From Umbelopsis isabellina (taxonomy: Eukaryota > Mucoromycota > Umbelopsidomycetes > Umbelopsidales > Umbelopsidaceae): a stretch of DNA of 64,000 nucleotides. The notes beneath the pieces were generated by a model. That model was not told the origin of the DNA. It ran no database searches and saw only the letters and a list, made by a program, of their open reading frames with translations. Numbering within the stretch: position 1 is the stretch's first letter; the number at the start of each line of letters is the position of its first letter. The DNA lies in NCBI GenBank assembly GCA_016758905.1, contig JAEPQZ010000016.1:248001-312000 (forward strand), given 5' to 3'. Of the stretch, positions 22,569 to 35,073 are shown piece after piece. Both the position numbers and the translations under genes were made by a program.

Positions 22569-22898
22569 GTTTGTAAATTATGTGTTGTAAGAGAAGTCGA
22601 AATTGGAGATGGAGCAGACGCTTTCTTACAACGGCCTTCAGAGGAATTGAATCTCAGGCAGAGTCTGGGTGGCTTGGATAGCTCAAGACCAACCCAGTCA
22701 CATAACAGGATCTCACAAAGAACTTGTCAATTGTTTCCCAACAAAGGGGTTTTTAATTTCAGGATAACTTGAACAAATATAGTACAATTTGCGACGATTG
22801 CCGAAGAACATATAGGAAAATAGCAAGAAGGTTGAACGATTTACAATAAAGAGAAATCTGACAGCAATACATCATGAACAACTATTAGCAACGTCCTA
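22569..22898. other. Intergenic, no gene seen
   Basis: 330 bp between the SmE start and the GID7 stop, both minus strand; it must hold the SmE promoter. A 73-codon plus-strand frame here looks like chance. Confidence 0.45.
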
Positions 22899-25134
22899 CT
22901 AACTACTTGAACCATTCATTGCTGTGTTGAGACGGTCTATACCCCATCTAAACAAAAACAAATTGGTCAACTTCACTTCTACAACCGATAACATGGCTAC
23001 AACGCTTTATCTTACATGCGAACTGTCTTGTCGTCACTTGCAGATGCAAATATATTTGGATTTGTTGGACTCCAGCTGACACTGTTGACCATTGCACTGT
23101 GGCCCTCCAGCACTTGCAGGAGCGTACCATGCTTACGATTCCAAACGTAAACGTTATGATCTACATACCACAACATTTAGATATCACATAATTATTGGCA
23201 CATCCTGTTCTCCCTTTAAATACTGCTATTACCTTCGCTGCCACTTAGGACAAAAGCCTGGTTGAAGCCTCCAAAGGTTGACCGAATTACATTATCCACT
23301 TGCTTTTGACCTTGATACTTGTTGACAAGTTTTTTGGTATCCAAGTCCCACAAATGTAACTCCTGCGATGATACGTTGACCAGTGCAAGTCGGCCGTCAT
23401 CAGATAACGATATAGAAGTAATGCTATGCTCTTCACTTAGTTCCCTACATAGTACGAGATTACTGCTTAATACCAAAAGTGACCAACTAGGTTCAGAAAG
23501 TTTTGAGGTCTTACCAGCTGTAAAATGGCTTGAGATTTATCAAATCATAGACAGCAATTTTCTTTTCATACGTGATGGTGACCATGCGCGTGCCATCTTT
23601 GCTAATAGCCATATCCATTATACGTTGGGCCGGCCATGTATACAGTACATTGCCTGCCGTATCCCAGAGATATAGGCATTTATCCATTGCACCAGTGATG
23701 AAATGCTCACCATCAGGTAACCATGCACATGACGTGACCTGATCCGTGTGTTTCTTATAAGCTCCTACTAAACCTCCCGTCTTTGGAATGAAATTATAAT
23801 ATAGTAAAGTCAATTTTAGCCTGCATCAAGTGATCATTGCAAGACATCCTTTGAGACAGATTACGTACCAAAGGATCCCATAATCTAACAACGTTATCTG
23901 AACCACACGTCAACAGCATGCTATCGTCCGGCGACCATGCACAATAAGATATACCATCAGAGTGTCCAGTGAGTTTTGCAGTGACTTCAAAGGTCTGGGA
24001 AGCAGAGTAGTTAGGCACATGACGCAGGCTCACATATGAAAATCAATGGTCTTACGCTCATGTTCCAAACGACACAGGTCTGATCCTTGGAAACGGATGC
24101 TAGATATCGCCCGTTATTGGAGAATGCAACATACCAAACTTCATCAGTATGATTTTCTAAGACTTTGACCGTTTTAGACGGAAAACAATGATCACTAGAT
24201 TGAGATTGGTGAGAAAGGTGTGGCACTTTCTAACACAGAATACTTCAAAAGCTTACCTGTCACACACATGATCTGAGTATAATGAAAAGTTCTCTTCATC
24301 GTTGTTGTGGTATAAGCAGTAGTTCAGTTGCTGGTCAAATGACTGATGTAAAAGTGTGTTGAGACGATGTTCCGGAACCATGACAGTCGGGGAGATAAAT
24401 CCTAGAAATTCGTGATTCTAGTTAATATCTCATTGTTTGCATAAATATCCATGAAAGTAAATCAATGCTTACTTTGCAATTTTACTAGAAGTTGTTGCCG
24501 GGAAGTGCCATCTTTACCGTCCCAATTTGCATTCTTCAATAATTCTTCCGCAGTGGAGCACATAATTAAACTGATCATGCATAGGTCAGTATGGAGTGAG
24601 TTTAGTGTTTGCATAATGATTGAACCAATACCTTGAGAGAGCATGTAACTCTTCAGTGTTGAATTGAAGAGGGGCAAGCTCATTGCGAAGTACATGGATA
24701 GCTCTCTTCAGCTCACGGACTTCTAACAGTTCGAGGTAGTTCTGCCGACGAAGTAGGAATTTTAGTTCCACAGTGTGGGCGTCATCCTTTAGCTGTAATG
24801 ACGGTAACAATTCATCTACTCTCGCCCAATCTCCTTCCAAAACACCTTGCCGAAATTGTATAACAGGTGCAGATTCTAACAGGTATCCAGATTCTTTTTC
24901 AAGAGCAGTAGCGGACGTGCTTGACGGTGCGAAAGAAAAGCCGGTTAATAAATAGATAACATGACTACTTCATAACCTTCTCGCTCACCTGTATCCCAAG
25001 TCTCGTAGGGACTGCACCATGAGGCGCACAAGCTCATGTTTCTTAACTTGCCTATTGCCATTTTCAGAAAGCTGGACCCACTCAGTATGGCCATTGGTTA
25101 AAGAGTCGGATGCAGGATTAGTTAGAGTTCTCAT
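22899..25134 (-). CDS. GID7: WD40 protein Gid7/WDR26, GID (CTLH) E3 ligase subunit
   Basis: Scaffold subunit of the GID/CTLH ubiquitin ligase that degrades gluconeogenic enzymes. Ten exons, 25134-24989, 24919-24632, 24570-24473, 24401-24257, 24194-24056, 23994-23869, 23780-23515, 23444-23233, 23160-23016 and 22947-22899, give 537 residues. LisH is at about 34-66 (HELVRLMVQSLRDLGY), CTLH at about 70-145 (FRQGVLEGDWARVDELLP, LRRQNYLELLE, LRNELAPLQ), then VPEHRLNTLLHQSFD and seven WD40 blades, for example HTDEVWYVAFSNNGRYLAS and HSAMVNSVSWSPTNPNIFA. The last exon completes IWG-IDRLN. The frame is open upstream of the chosen ATG but without another Met, so the start is reasonable but not proven. 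Confidence 0.94.
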
Positions 25135-25961
25135 GTCTAGAGTCCTTTGGCGCTTTCGTTGCTGAGGCTGAGAAGAAACACTGAGATAGGCAGCTGTTTC
25201 GGTGCCTTTAACCAGTGAGTTGTCAGAAGCAATCGTGCCGATTCAACACCTTATCCCTTTCTATGAAGGGAAAGCAGTAGAAACAAGTGCTTAGCTTTTT
25301 GAGGGATGACTCCGATAATGACCTTTCTGTTTGAACCTGCACACGTGATGCGGGATCCGCCCACACACTCACCTTGGCGTTAGAGAAGGGAGCACTAACA
25401 ACTGATTAAAAAACCCAAAGTCTACCAGGAATAAACCATTAAAATCATGTAAAATATCTGATTATGATATATTCTTTCTGACCAATATGTATCTTCTTCG
25501 CTCGCCCACAAACCGCATGACATGATGACACCTAGGAAGTCCAATTTCCACGTCCTCACTACTTTTACTTAAATTATAACCGAATATTGAATAATTTGCA
25601 CTGCTTTTCAATAAACTAGTTGTGAGAACCGTACAACTCTAGTATCATCAATAGCTGAGACTAATAAACCGTGATTTTGCAAGCACTGAATTCTATCTTT
25701 AGATGAAATAACAGTTTAGCGATGAACGATTGATTGTGCACTGAACGATTGCCTTCTATCAACGAGCTTTTTGATCCTTTTGTAGAAGACACTCTAACAT
25801 ACGTAACATATCAGAGTTCATAAAATTGAATGGGCTACATACGTTATAAAGCTCGGTAGCGGATCTAGCAGATGGCGGACTCTAAATATGCAGGCAGCAT
25901 AACGTTCGCCAGGTGATCAGCCATTCAATTTCCTGTATCCTTTGTCCAGAGCAATTCTATA
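25135..25961. promoter_or_regulatory. Divergent promoter region GID7 / PQ-loop gene
   Basis: 827 bp between divergent starts. Contains a CACGTG-like E-box context (cacacgtgatgcgg, near 25340). No gene recognised. Confidence 0.4.
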
Positions 25962-27223
25962 ATGGTCAATCACGATCTAACAAAGTCATTAGGTTGGAAT
26001 GAACAAGTTTTGAACTCTTTCACTGTACAAGAGACAATATGTCAACCACACCATGACCCGTATGCTCTTTATATCAGCTTATTCCTTTGTGTCGGACTAG
26101 TAGTATCCTACTTACCACAGGTATGAGTCCGATAAATTTGCTACAATAGCTTGCAAAAATAACGTGCTAATTTTATATGGCCAGCACTACCGTATTGTGT
26201 CAAATAAAACAAGCGAAGGATTTAGTGCATGGTTTCTCTTGCTAGGCGTGGTATCAGCAACTTCCAGCGTACTCAACATCATTCTATTGCAATGGGATGC
26301 TATCACTTGCTGCAGTAAGCTCGTAAGTAATCATGACGCAGATATAGCTGTACAATGGCAACGATTGATGATGTCTCTCAATTATTATACAGTCTTCAGG
26401 CCAGTGCCTGGAAAGCTTGATGGGAGTTTTTCAAATAGGCTTGCAATGGTTCATGTTCTGCACAGTGTAAGTTTCTTACCGCTGTATCTTTCCGGAGATT
26501 TTGTTACTGAGCATGTTGCACCTCCTAAACCTGTAGTTTTATTCTATTCTTACTGTACTTCCCCGATGAACTCAAGCACGCTCCTCACAAGCCAAACTCA
26601 TTGCATCTGGATTTGCCAAGAAATGTCGAACGCAGTACTGAATGGAAAATATCCATTGCCGTGGCTGTCATTTGTCTTGCACATTTTGTTGCGTCTGTTC
26701 TTATCACAGCTGCCTTATTGAAGATGGTTGGTGGTCCAGAACATTATGAAACCAATCTTTGGGCCTCCATTTTAGGTGTCCTGAGCATGATTCTTGCAGC
26801 ATTTCAATATCTACCACAGATCTGGAAAACTTGGCACAGAAAGGTAGGCATACCGTTGATGTCGAGTGATGTTAAATACTTTTTACCAACGCAACGTTTT
26901 TTCAGACGGTTGGAGCTCTCAGTATACCCATGATGCTTTTGCAGACTCCTGGTAAATATGAATATTGATACTTGGAACATATTTGCCCTTGAACTAATTT
27001 TAGTACAGGATCTGCACTCTTTGTTTATTCCATAGCTACTCGGCCGGGCACCAACTGGACTTCCTGGATCACGTATTTGGTGACAGGTATCCTTCAAGGT
27101 TCATTGCTCGTCATGTGTATTGCATGGCATTATCGCAGTAAACGACTTGGAATTGATGATCTTCATGGAAGCGAGGAAATCCATCCAACTGAACGAACAG
27201 CTCTCTTACAGTCAGAGACATAG
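25962..27223 (+). CDS. PQ-loop repeat membrane protein
   Basis: Seven-helix-type membrane protein of the PQ-loop family, whose members carry amino acids or sugars across lysosome/vacuole or plasma membranes. Exons 25962-26120, 26185-26322, 26393-26466, 26537-26843, 26906-26951 and 27009-27223 give 312 residues. The first PQ motif is VVSYLPQ-HYRIVSNKTSEGFS, across the exon 1-2 junction; the second is AAFQYLPQIWKTWHRK. Hydrophobic helices alternate with these, and a cytosolic tail follows, ending ERTALLQSET. The segment FCTVFILFLLYFPDELKH across the exon 3-4 junction supports that splice. Substrate cannot be told. Confidence 0.88.
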
Positions 27224-27699
27224 TTTCATTGTAATTAAGGTGTTGTTTGTGTAAAAAAAAAGCAAGCTATTGCTTACGAACTTTTGTATTGTAACCCAAT
27301 GTTAGACCTGACTATCGATAAACGTAGTCGCACTATTCCCTTTAATCTCATATTGTCAGCTACTATGAATCATTTCACAAATAGCTCTTTAGTTGGATGC
27401 CCCGAGCCAATAAGTTGCGCAATGTGTCCCGCATCAGAATAGCACTGGACTCAATGAACTTTTGATAACACATCTTTATATCAACATAGCTGATATGCTC
27501 AGAAAATGTGATTGAAATATTCAACTGAAATAACCAAAAATGCCCAAAATCCTATGCTATCATAACTGCGTCGTTATTACTTGCTATTTAGCAATACCAT
27601 TGACTTGGTTCTGAGCCCCGAAATTATGGGGCCTTAAGAAGTGGGGCGTGGCTGGCTGGTTAGCTGTACGACGCTCCTTTCCCTGGATTGGCTGTAGAA
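27224..27699. other. Intergenic, no gene seen
   Basis: Spacer on the same strand between the PQ-loop gene and the coiled-coil gene; no recognisable signal. Confidence 0.45.
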
Positions 27700-29268
27700 A
27701 TGCTGAAAGCCTTCTCACTTGACAGAAACAAAGCAGACCCCGAGGATACTATCTCAAGTCCAGTGTCAGCTCCTCCATACCAAAGATCGCAATCCTCTGG
27801 TATATTGGATCACCACAGTCGGAATCAAAAAATACTAGCAACTGACACAAACGAACCTCGCCCTGCGCCACAGCCAAGCGCTGCAACCATACTGGGCAAA
27901 AAACTCTCAAGAGCCAAAACCATCGGCGGCCTTCGTTCAACAAGACCACAGCATACTATGGACGAACATTACACACACTCGCCCATAGAGCAAGATATTT
28001 CGCCTGAAGACGACCAATTGCGATATCCAGTTACGCAAAAAAATACCTCTATGGATTGTAAGTTCATTACGAGGAAGAGTCTTTGATACCATTGGAAAAG
28101 ACTAGTCTGACTGACCTGTTTACCTACAGCATCACATCGGTTGGAACGTACATCTTCGCTGGTGGCTGGAAAGGATAGACAATATTCCAATGAGAGCGCC
28201 TCACCACGCAATCAGCACCCTGTTGAAGAGGAATGCAATTCAGATGATAGACAGAATGAGAGAGATTCTTCAGAGAATGGCCAAGACCAAGCTCGTCCCA
28301 TGGACGCAGAGGAGTCAGGTCCCCTAGAACCACCTCATGAGGAACTGTTGCAACAGCTAGAAGGTTACGAAGCTATGCTTAATCGACTGCAAACTGACCT
28401 GGAGTTAGCGACAATTCGAAACAAAGATCTTAATAATGAACTGGGACAGACCCGTAAATTACTTCAGCGACGTGAGCAAGAGTATGCTCGTATTGAGCAT
28501 AACTTTTTCGAACATACGAAACTGATACGGGCAACAGATGATGATCTTTCAACCATTAGAGATACCTTTAAACTCCTCAAATACGGTATAACTCGATTTG
28601 TGATGAGTCTTAACAAGAAAGCCGATCGAGAGAAAGCGACTGAGAAGTTTCTCACTATGTGGCCAAACCTTCCTTTGTCAGAGCTTGGAACTCCATTAGA
28701 ACATGGCCATATCAATATGCTTACTGAGAAATTGATTCACCAACATCTCGTCAACCTCATTTTCGAAAGTCCACTGTACCCTGGCCTCCATATAAATGGT
28801 GCATACTCGGAAATGAATCGTTGGTTACAAGTTCATGGATCAGACTTTTCAACTCGTTTACGGCAGCAATTGTCAGCCATCATAGCAAAGAGCAAACCAG
28901 ACAGCGAAACTCAGCAAGAAGCTCAAGCTGCTAGAGCTGAAATCATAGACCGGGTCTACAATGACCTTGCTGAGATTTATGACCCATTTTTGCGAGAAAG
29001 CGATGGTAGTCAAGAAGGAAATGCCGGCTATATTGGCAAAGTCCGAGAAATCATAGACAAGAGTTTGAGGCTATCCATCGCTATACGTGGCCAAGACGTC
29101 GATATACACATTCTTCCAGTGAAAGAAGGTGAACAGTCATTTGATGAGGAGACAATGGTGGAGTTGAAGGGCAAAAACGAAGGCAAGATAAAATTCTGCA
29201 TTTGTCCTCCATTTGTGGGTGGCGATGGCGAACATGGCTTCGTCGAAAAAGGCAAAGTTGTTTGTTAA
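27700..29268 (+). CDS. Coiled-coil protein, unknown
   Basis: Two exons, 27700-28057 and 28130-29268, give 498 residues. The first ~180 are disordered, rich in S, P, Q and E. A coiled coil follows at about 185-245 (EELLQQLEGYEAMLNRLQTD, RKLLQRREQEYARIEHNFF). The next ~200 residues are an ordered helical domain, with LKYGITRFVMSLNK, LIHQHLVNLIFESPLYPG and YSEMNRWLQVHG. A short C-terminal tail carries CICPPFV and ends VVC. This arrangement, coiled coil then an all-helical domain with a Pro-rich tail, recurs in uncharacterised filamentous-fungal proteins, but I cannot name a family. No membrane segment or catalytic motif seen. Confidence 0.8.
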
Positions 29269-29569
29269 GGTTCTGCTGTCATTCTTCCTCTATTGCGATT
29301 CTTAAAAGCAAATTTGCCATATTTTATTTTATAAATAAAAGTCTATATACTGCACATATAATCATATGTCACAAATCAATTCACTGATCACTGATGAAAG
29401 TCATTCTCGTTGTTTAGTGAAGAAAACACGTATTTTGGATCATATTGATTTACGTATATTACAGGAGCTGATAAGCTTAACACAAAATTGAGGTATAAAG
29501 CGCTTTAAGAGAATATGTGTTGTCATAAAGGAATGAGCATGAAATCCAACACTTTGCATATTTTAAAAG
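29269..29569. other. Convergent 3' flanks, no gene seen
   Basis: AT-rich 3' flanks of the coiled-coil gene and the Myb gene. Confidence 0.5.
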
Positions 29570-31299
29570 CTATCGTGACCAACCATCATTCGTTGACAGC
29601 CCAAAGCCGGGTATAAACATCCGAGGAGCTTCGTATTTAACATCGGAGAACGGCTGCATCACCGAATGGAATTGTTTAGAATCAGGGATGAAAAAATTAT
29701 TTTGAGCAACTTGGACTACGTCCGAAGATCCGTCATCAAAAGGTGTTGCGCTTTCTCCGTCCCATGAAACAGTCGATGATGATGATGATAGCGGTAGCGA
29801 TGAATTCATAGAGTCGTCCACGTATTCCAAGCTAGAGGGCATGGATGCCATTTGAAGTGATTGTAAAGATAACGACGAACCCTGAGTGGATGATGCTTTG
29901 GGCTTTGCCTTTGTACAATTCGATTTAGCATTTTGCTTCTCTTCCTTATATTTAAGCTGTACCCATCGTGTTCTGCATTGTCTTTGTGTCCTTCCAGGGA
30001 TCGACTCAGCAATGCGTATCCAACATTTTCCAAATGCTTCAACTCCAGCTCGTAGTAATGAATCTTCTGGCTCGCTCCATTTTCCTTTTCTAACGGTAGG
30101 ATCCAATGCTTCAGTCCACCGCGCTTGACACTGTATACCTGTGCGGTTGGGTATCCGTTGAGCAATCTTATTCCAAGGTATCGGTTGTGTACCATCTTCG
30201 CCATCGGGTATATTACTATATTCCTGTACTGCATAGCGAAGGACAGCGTCTTCGTGCTGTGTCCATCTGCCTTTGTGGATATTTGGGCTATTCTTCATGT
30301 AAATAATATATCAAAGGATGTGACTCAAACAACAATGAAACTTACTTTAACGCACCAAGCCATCTGGTTGAACACTGCATTGGAGTTCGGTTCGGCACAT
30401 GAGAAGCGATCATGGACCACTTGTGAGGTCCATATAACATGACGGCCTGCCGTAACAAGTTATCTTCTTCCGATGTCCACCTAGAGTAAGTGGATGATTT
30501 CTTATTTCGTTTATTTGGTGGTGTAGGAGCTGCCCTTCTGCTCTGCATTGAGTGTATGACAGAAGAATCTTCGGGCAAAGAATTACACAAATCATCCATC
30601 GCTGTTTGGGAAGCTGAATAATCAGATGTATCATCCAGCGAGAATTCTGGCTCTTGCGAAATATATGTATATATAGCCTGTTAATTGAAGGAATACTATC
30701 AGTACATCTAGAGCAGTACAATTTCTAGCTCTGAGAGATTGCACAGATACTGACCTGCGGTTTACGCGCATAAGCTGATTCATAATCGTAAGATTGCAAA
30801 ACTCTATCATCGTCAGCATAGACGGGACCCCTAGGATGGTTGTTGTGTGTAACTGTAGCCACGAGGCCAGCCATGACCTGAGATTCTCCTTCGTAAGGGT
30901 CCAGCTAATTTCGACTGTCAATATTTTTCAACTGACTACATGCTATTTAATTTCATTCTCACCTGTGATTGCTGGAAGAGGCTATTATGCATTTGTGGCG
31001 CCATACTCATCTTTTGTCCGTTCATCATAGCTTGGTTTGCAGAAACTCTTTCGTGCTGTAGTTTGCAAAATCATATAAAACAGAAAGAAAAAATATATAT
31101 ATGATATATCGTCACAGTTAGTAGTCGATTACCAAGTAAAGTTTACCAATGACATTCCTTCTCCATCACCCGATTGGGGAATTTCATTGTCAACCAAGAC
31201 AGTAAAATGAAAAGCTGTCAAAATTACCTCGTTTAACCATGCTATATCATCATTTGTGAATAGCTGAGAAGTCGGTTGAGGAAAAATATAGTATGACAT
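29570..31299 (-). CDS. Three-repeat Myb transcription factor (Bas1/c-Myb-like)
   Basis: Nuclear DNA-binding protein. Exons traced: 30287-29570, 30677-30346, 30904-30755, 31055-30963 and a 5' exon ending at 31147 or 31228. Myb repeat 1 is SRWTSEEDNLLRQAV...KWSMIASHVPNRT, repeat 2 is KGRWTQHEDAVLRYAV...WNKIAQRIPNRT with a ten-residue insertion (IPDGEDGTQP) like that in yeast Bas1, and repeat 3 is KGKWSEPEDSLLRAGV...WIRIAESIPGRTQRQCRTRW. The exon D-E splice rebuilds LGALNPNIHKGRWT. After the repeats the tail is Ser-rich and acidic, likely activating. The 5' end is ambiguous: both donors are phase 0, giving about 481 or 454 residues from MSYYIF. Confidence 0.85.
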
Positions 31300-32067
31300 G
31301 GCTAAAGGTTTGGCTTGGGTGGTGTGGCAAGGCTTTGAGAATTTGTGATATTGTGAAATTTTCGCGTGCTGATACTCCAAAAAAAGACAAGGACAGGGAT
31401 ATGTATAACAGTAGACAATTACTTTGCACTATGCCGCAATTTTTGGTCTCAGTAGGTGCAAGCCGAGAATATCAAAGTCAAGAAAGTGAAATGAAGATGG
31501 ATGGAAGGTCTCACTGACGTTAACAAAAAAGTAAAAAGGTGAATCAGGGTCGGAGCCAGGGGAAGCCCCTATTTATTCGAAAACGACGGTTGTCCCGGAA
31601 GGGAACATGTCTACTGCACATTTCATCTCGACGGTAAACGTGACATCAATGGCGAAGTCTGGCATCAGATAGCAACAAAAAGTCTCATATTTCACCAAGT
31701 GTATCGGGCGCGAATTGCAACTCATGATGGTGTGGTCGGTTGTGTTTACGATTCCACCTCATCGGATACAGCCAGGAATGTAAACCTTTGGTCAATCTTG
31801 GCTTGCTTGCCCGGACAAACATCCATCGCATTTTCAATTCAACAACAACCACTTGCATTTCTCGATCTATTGTCTTTGGAAATTCTAGTTTCGTCGGAGA
31901 CTTTCATACCAGTGTGGTTTGACAGAAGATGCATTTGGTGGAAACTTTATGGAGTTCGCGGCTCGAACAATAACAAACAGATAGCAGGATTTCCTCTAGG
32001 AAATCAATTACTACATGGAAAGTGTGCTTACAGCAATATATTATACAGTGAAATGAAACTCGTGCTT
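31300..32067. other. Intergenic with an unexplained plus-strand open frame
   Basis: From about 31552 to 32154 the plus strand has one frame open for about 200 codons with mixed, protein-like composition (for example DGKRDINGEVWHQI and WFDRRCIWWKLYGVRG), overlapping the last exon of CTK1 antisense. No ATG before 31699-32064 in a good context and no family recognised. It could be an exon of an unrecognised gene, a relic, or chance. Upstream, MYNSRQLLC at 31401 ends in a usable donor, but the phases do not give a long product. Confidence 0.25.
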
Positions 32068-34661
32068 TCATTTCTTATCCGTCTCACTAGACTTTGGTTT
32101 TGTAGTTCCATTTCCGTTCAGAACAGCAGTACCAGCCCTGCGTTTCCGTTTTGATTCATATTCATGCCAATCGCCAGCAATGTCCAACAGGCTACAAGAC
32201 AACGGTTGTTAGCTAAATTTTTTAGTCATCCTCACTAATTCATGCCAACTTACTTTGCTGGTGATACCATACTGGGAGGTTCACTGGTGAAATAGCGAAA
32301 TGTGAGTGCATCTGAAGCAGATGGTCGTTTGGACGGGTCGAGCGACAATAACGCCTCTAAGAGTTCCAATGCTCCTTCTGACATTAGGCTGCAAGGAATA
32401 TTGGTAAGTTTATCCGAATGTAATGGGACACAAAAAAGACACAAAGCAATGATCATTCTTGTTTACCTAGCGTACAGCTCCCGAAAGCTGGAAGGTTGTG
32501 GCTCCTTTGGTCGCATAAGTTCATACCACGGCAGGTCAACTACCGTCGGCCAGCTTTCCTCATCTGGAGTGCCCATAATCTTATATATAATTTCTAATTG
32601 TGATATCTCATCGGTTCCATTGAACACTGGTTTTCCAGTAAAGAACTCTAGCATTATACATCTGAAGATTCAAAATTTGGATTTTGATTACCACCAAATA
32701 TTTTTCGTCGTTGAACGATATTCTTCGCCATTTAAACCTACCCTACACTCCACATGTCCACAGCTGGTCCATATGCGGTCGCTCCCAGTAATAGCTCTGG
32801 TGGTCGATACCATAATGTGATGACTCGATTGGTATAATCATGTGTACGACGTTTCTGGAAGATTCTTGCCAAACCAAAATCTGCAATCTTGAGCTCTCCT
32901 TTCTTATTTAACAGCAGATTGGAACCTATTGCCAGCCAAATTTATCGTCAATTCAAGGTCATACGAAGGAAAAGCACGAAATGATAAGCTACCTTTAATA
33001 TCGCGATGTAGGACGCCCATGTGATGCAAGAATGCTACTCCTTCCAACATCTGCTTCACTAGAGATTTGGCATGTGCAGGCTCAAATTTGAATTCTGGGT
33101 GGCCTAACACACCTGTGAGATCATGATCCATGTATTCCAGAACCATGTACACAGAACCTGTACAAGTATTTTTTTTTTTGATTAACATCTGTCAAATTAT
33201 CTTCCAATAGTGCGTTGCTAAACGGACATTACCTTTGGACACCATTATCTCCGTTAACTGTACAATGCGTTGATGTCGAAGCTTTTGCAGTAGCTTGATT
33301 TCACGCATAGCAGTAATTGGAAACTAGAAATAAAAGAAATAAGCAACCTTGATGTCTAAGCAAGCCAAAATTGTCACCCAAATGTACTCACCCCTTCTTT
33401 CTCGGTTTCCATTCTTATTCGTTTTAGAGCAACTAATTCACCAGTTACCTTGCTCTTCGCTTTATATACCTTTCTGTTAATGGTGACAAACATTTAGCAA
33501 AAAGTTGAACTCCTGTATTTAGATCAAGATGCACCAAGCTTACCCATAAGTTCCTTCTCCGACTTGGCCAATCTTTTCATATTTTTCAGTTGGTTCTTCA
33601 GTAGACTTGACTGGATACCCAAGGTGTTCCAACACTTGCAAGTCTATGTCTTGCGAGACGCTATCTACACCAAGCGTTTTAGCTCCTTCCCTTGTCGTCT
33701 GATCATCTATGGCTTCGCCAGCAGAAGTAACTCCAGTACGGCTAGCAGCGGGTCCTTTTGGTATTCCATCATATGTGTAATTTGGCCAGCGAGCAGCCGG
33801 TGGTGGTGGCGGTGGAATTTGTGTAGAGCTTGGATCAGACTTTGCTTGAGAGTATGGTGGTGGCGGCGGTGGAGGGACGCTATCAGCCGAATGATACATT
33901 TGTTGGTTATAATTATCTTGATAATAGGTGTTGGGGTCTCGATAATAATTTGCATATTGATATGTATCAGTAGCTGCAGGGTAAGCATCTGAAGGAGCAT
34001 TTTGAACCCATGTTGGTTGGGCAGCCTCAGAATACGATCCTGAATTATAATCCCAGGCCGCTCGATTCTGCTGATGAAAGTAAGCTGCTGGTGCCTTAGG
34101 AAGCGAATCTGTTTCTACGGCTGCTGGGATAGCAGTCATCGAACGATTGCTGACTTCCGTCCTTGATTCTCTTTCTTCTTTTGCACCATCACGAGATCTG
34201 TAGTTTTCATCAACTGATACCGATGTTGATTTGGATGGAGCATCTTTCATATCCTTATCCTGGGACTTTCCTCTCTCGTATCTTTGGTTCGATCTCCTGG
34301 AGCTAGTATATCGACTCTCTCGATCCGTGTCCCTATCATACTTGTCTGAATACCTATGACTTGAGCTATCTCGATCATATTTGTCTCCATAGTCATGTCT
34401 TGATCTATCATAGCTAGAACCTTCGTAATAGTCTCGTTCATATGACCTTTTTCTTTTACTATGTGAGCTCCTGTAAGAACTAGAGCGGTCACTGTCCCTA
34501 TAACTTGACCTATGACTGCTTCGAGATCTGCTCCTGCGCCGATCGCGATCAGTACTCGAATCTCGATCGTCTCTGCTCCGCCTATCCCTGCTCCTTCTAT
34601 CGTCGTAGGAGCTATGTTTATCTCGCTTCCTGCTACTACGGTGACTGGAGTATTCGGACAT
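32068..34661 (-). CDS. CTK1: RNA polymerase II CTD kinase, CTK1/CDK12 type
   Basis: Nuclear cyclin-dependent kinase that phosphorylates Ser2 of the Pol II CTD during elongation. Eight exons, 34661-33544, 33473-33392, 33323-33233, 33157-32993, 32925-32742, 32661-32467, 32388-32254 and 32191-32068, give 697 residues. Residues 1-190 are Arg/Ser/Asp-rich (RS-like, as in CDK12/13), followed by a Pro/Tyr-rich part with PPPPPP runs. The kinase core begins [16 protein letters not shown]; the cyclin helix is [11 protein letters not shown]; then [16 protein letters not shown], the T-loop [16 protein letters not shown] and [12 protein letters not shown]. The tail ends in a Lys/Arg-rich stretch. All joins keep phase. 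Confidence 0.94.
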
Positions 34662-35073
34662 TTGTGCTGCAGATTTCTGCACAAGCTAGAATTCTTCAGA
34701 GTACGATGGCTGATTTAGGTGCAAATATGGTATAGTCTGGTGAAATGTGTTGGTTGAGATTAATTGCTTTGTCACGGGAAGCGCTCAAACATAGATTGTG
34801 TCGAGCTGAACGATAAAGCACAGTCTCACGTCAAAGGCCAAGTAAGAAAAAACCGTCAAAGGGACTGGCACGTGACCCGCGATTTGAGCTTCAGTCATGC
34901 TGAATTTCGTTATGCTACGCAAAACTCTTTCTTTTTTTCTATAGGCTTCAGAGCTACATTTATTAAATTCTGCGAAAACATCACTTCCGCCCAAACAATA
35001 CAAACAAACTCACGTTTTGAAACGTTGAGATCGCTTACACTTAAACTTGACAGAAATCTCGTGCAGCAGCGCT
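34662..35073. promoter_or_regulatory. Divergent promoter region CTK1 / Whi5-like
   Basis: 412 bp between divergent starts, containing an E-box-like GGCACGTGAC near 34868. Shared control of a CTD kinase and a probable cell-cycle repressor is possible but only inferred from position. Confidence 0.4.

Noticed and set aside
34247-34684. Minus-strand frame of 145 codons inside CTK1
   Set aside because: Alternate frame of the Arg/Ser-rich CTK1 N-terminus; repetitive codons keep several frames open.
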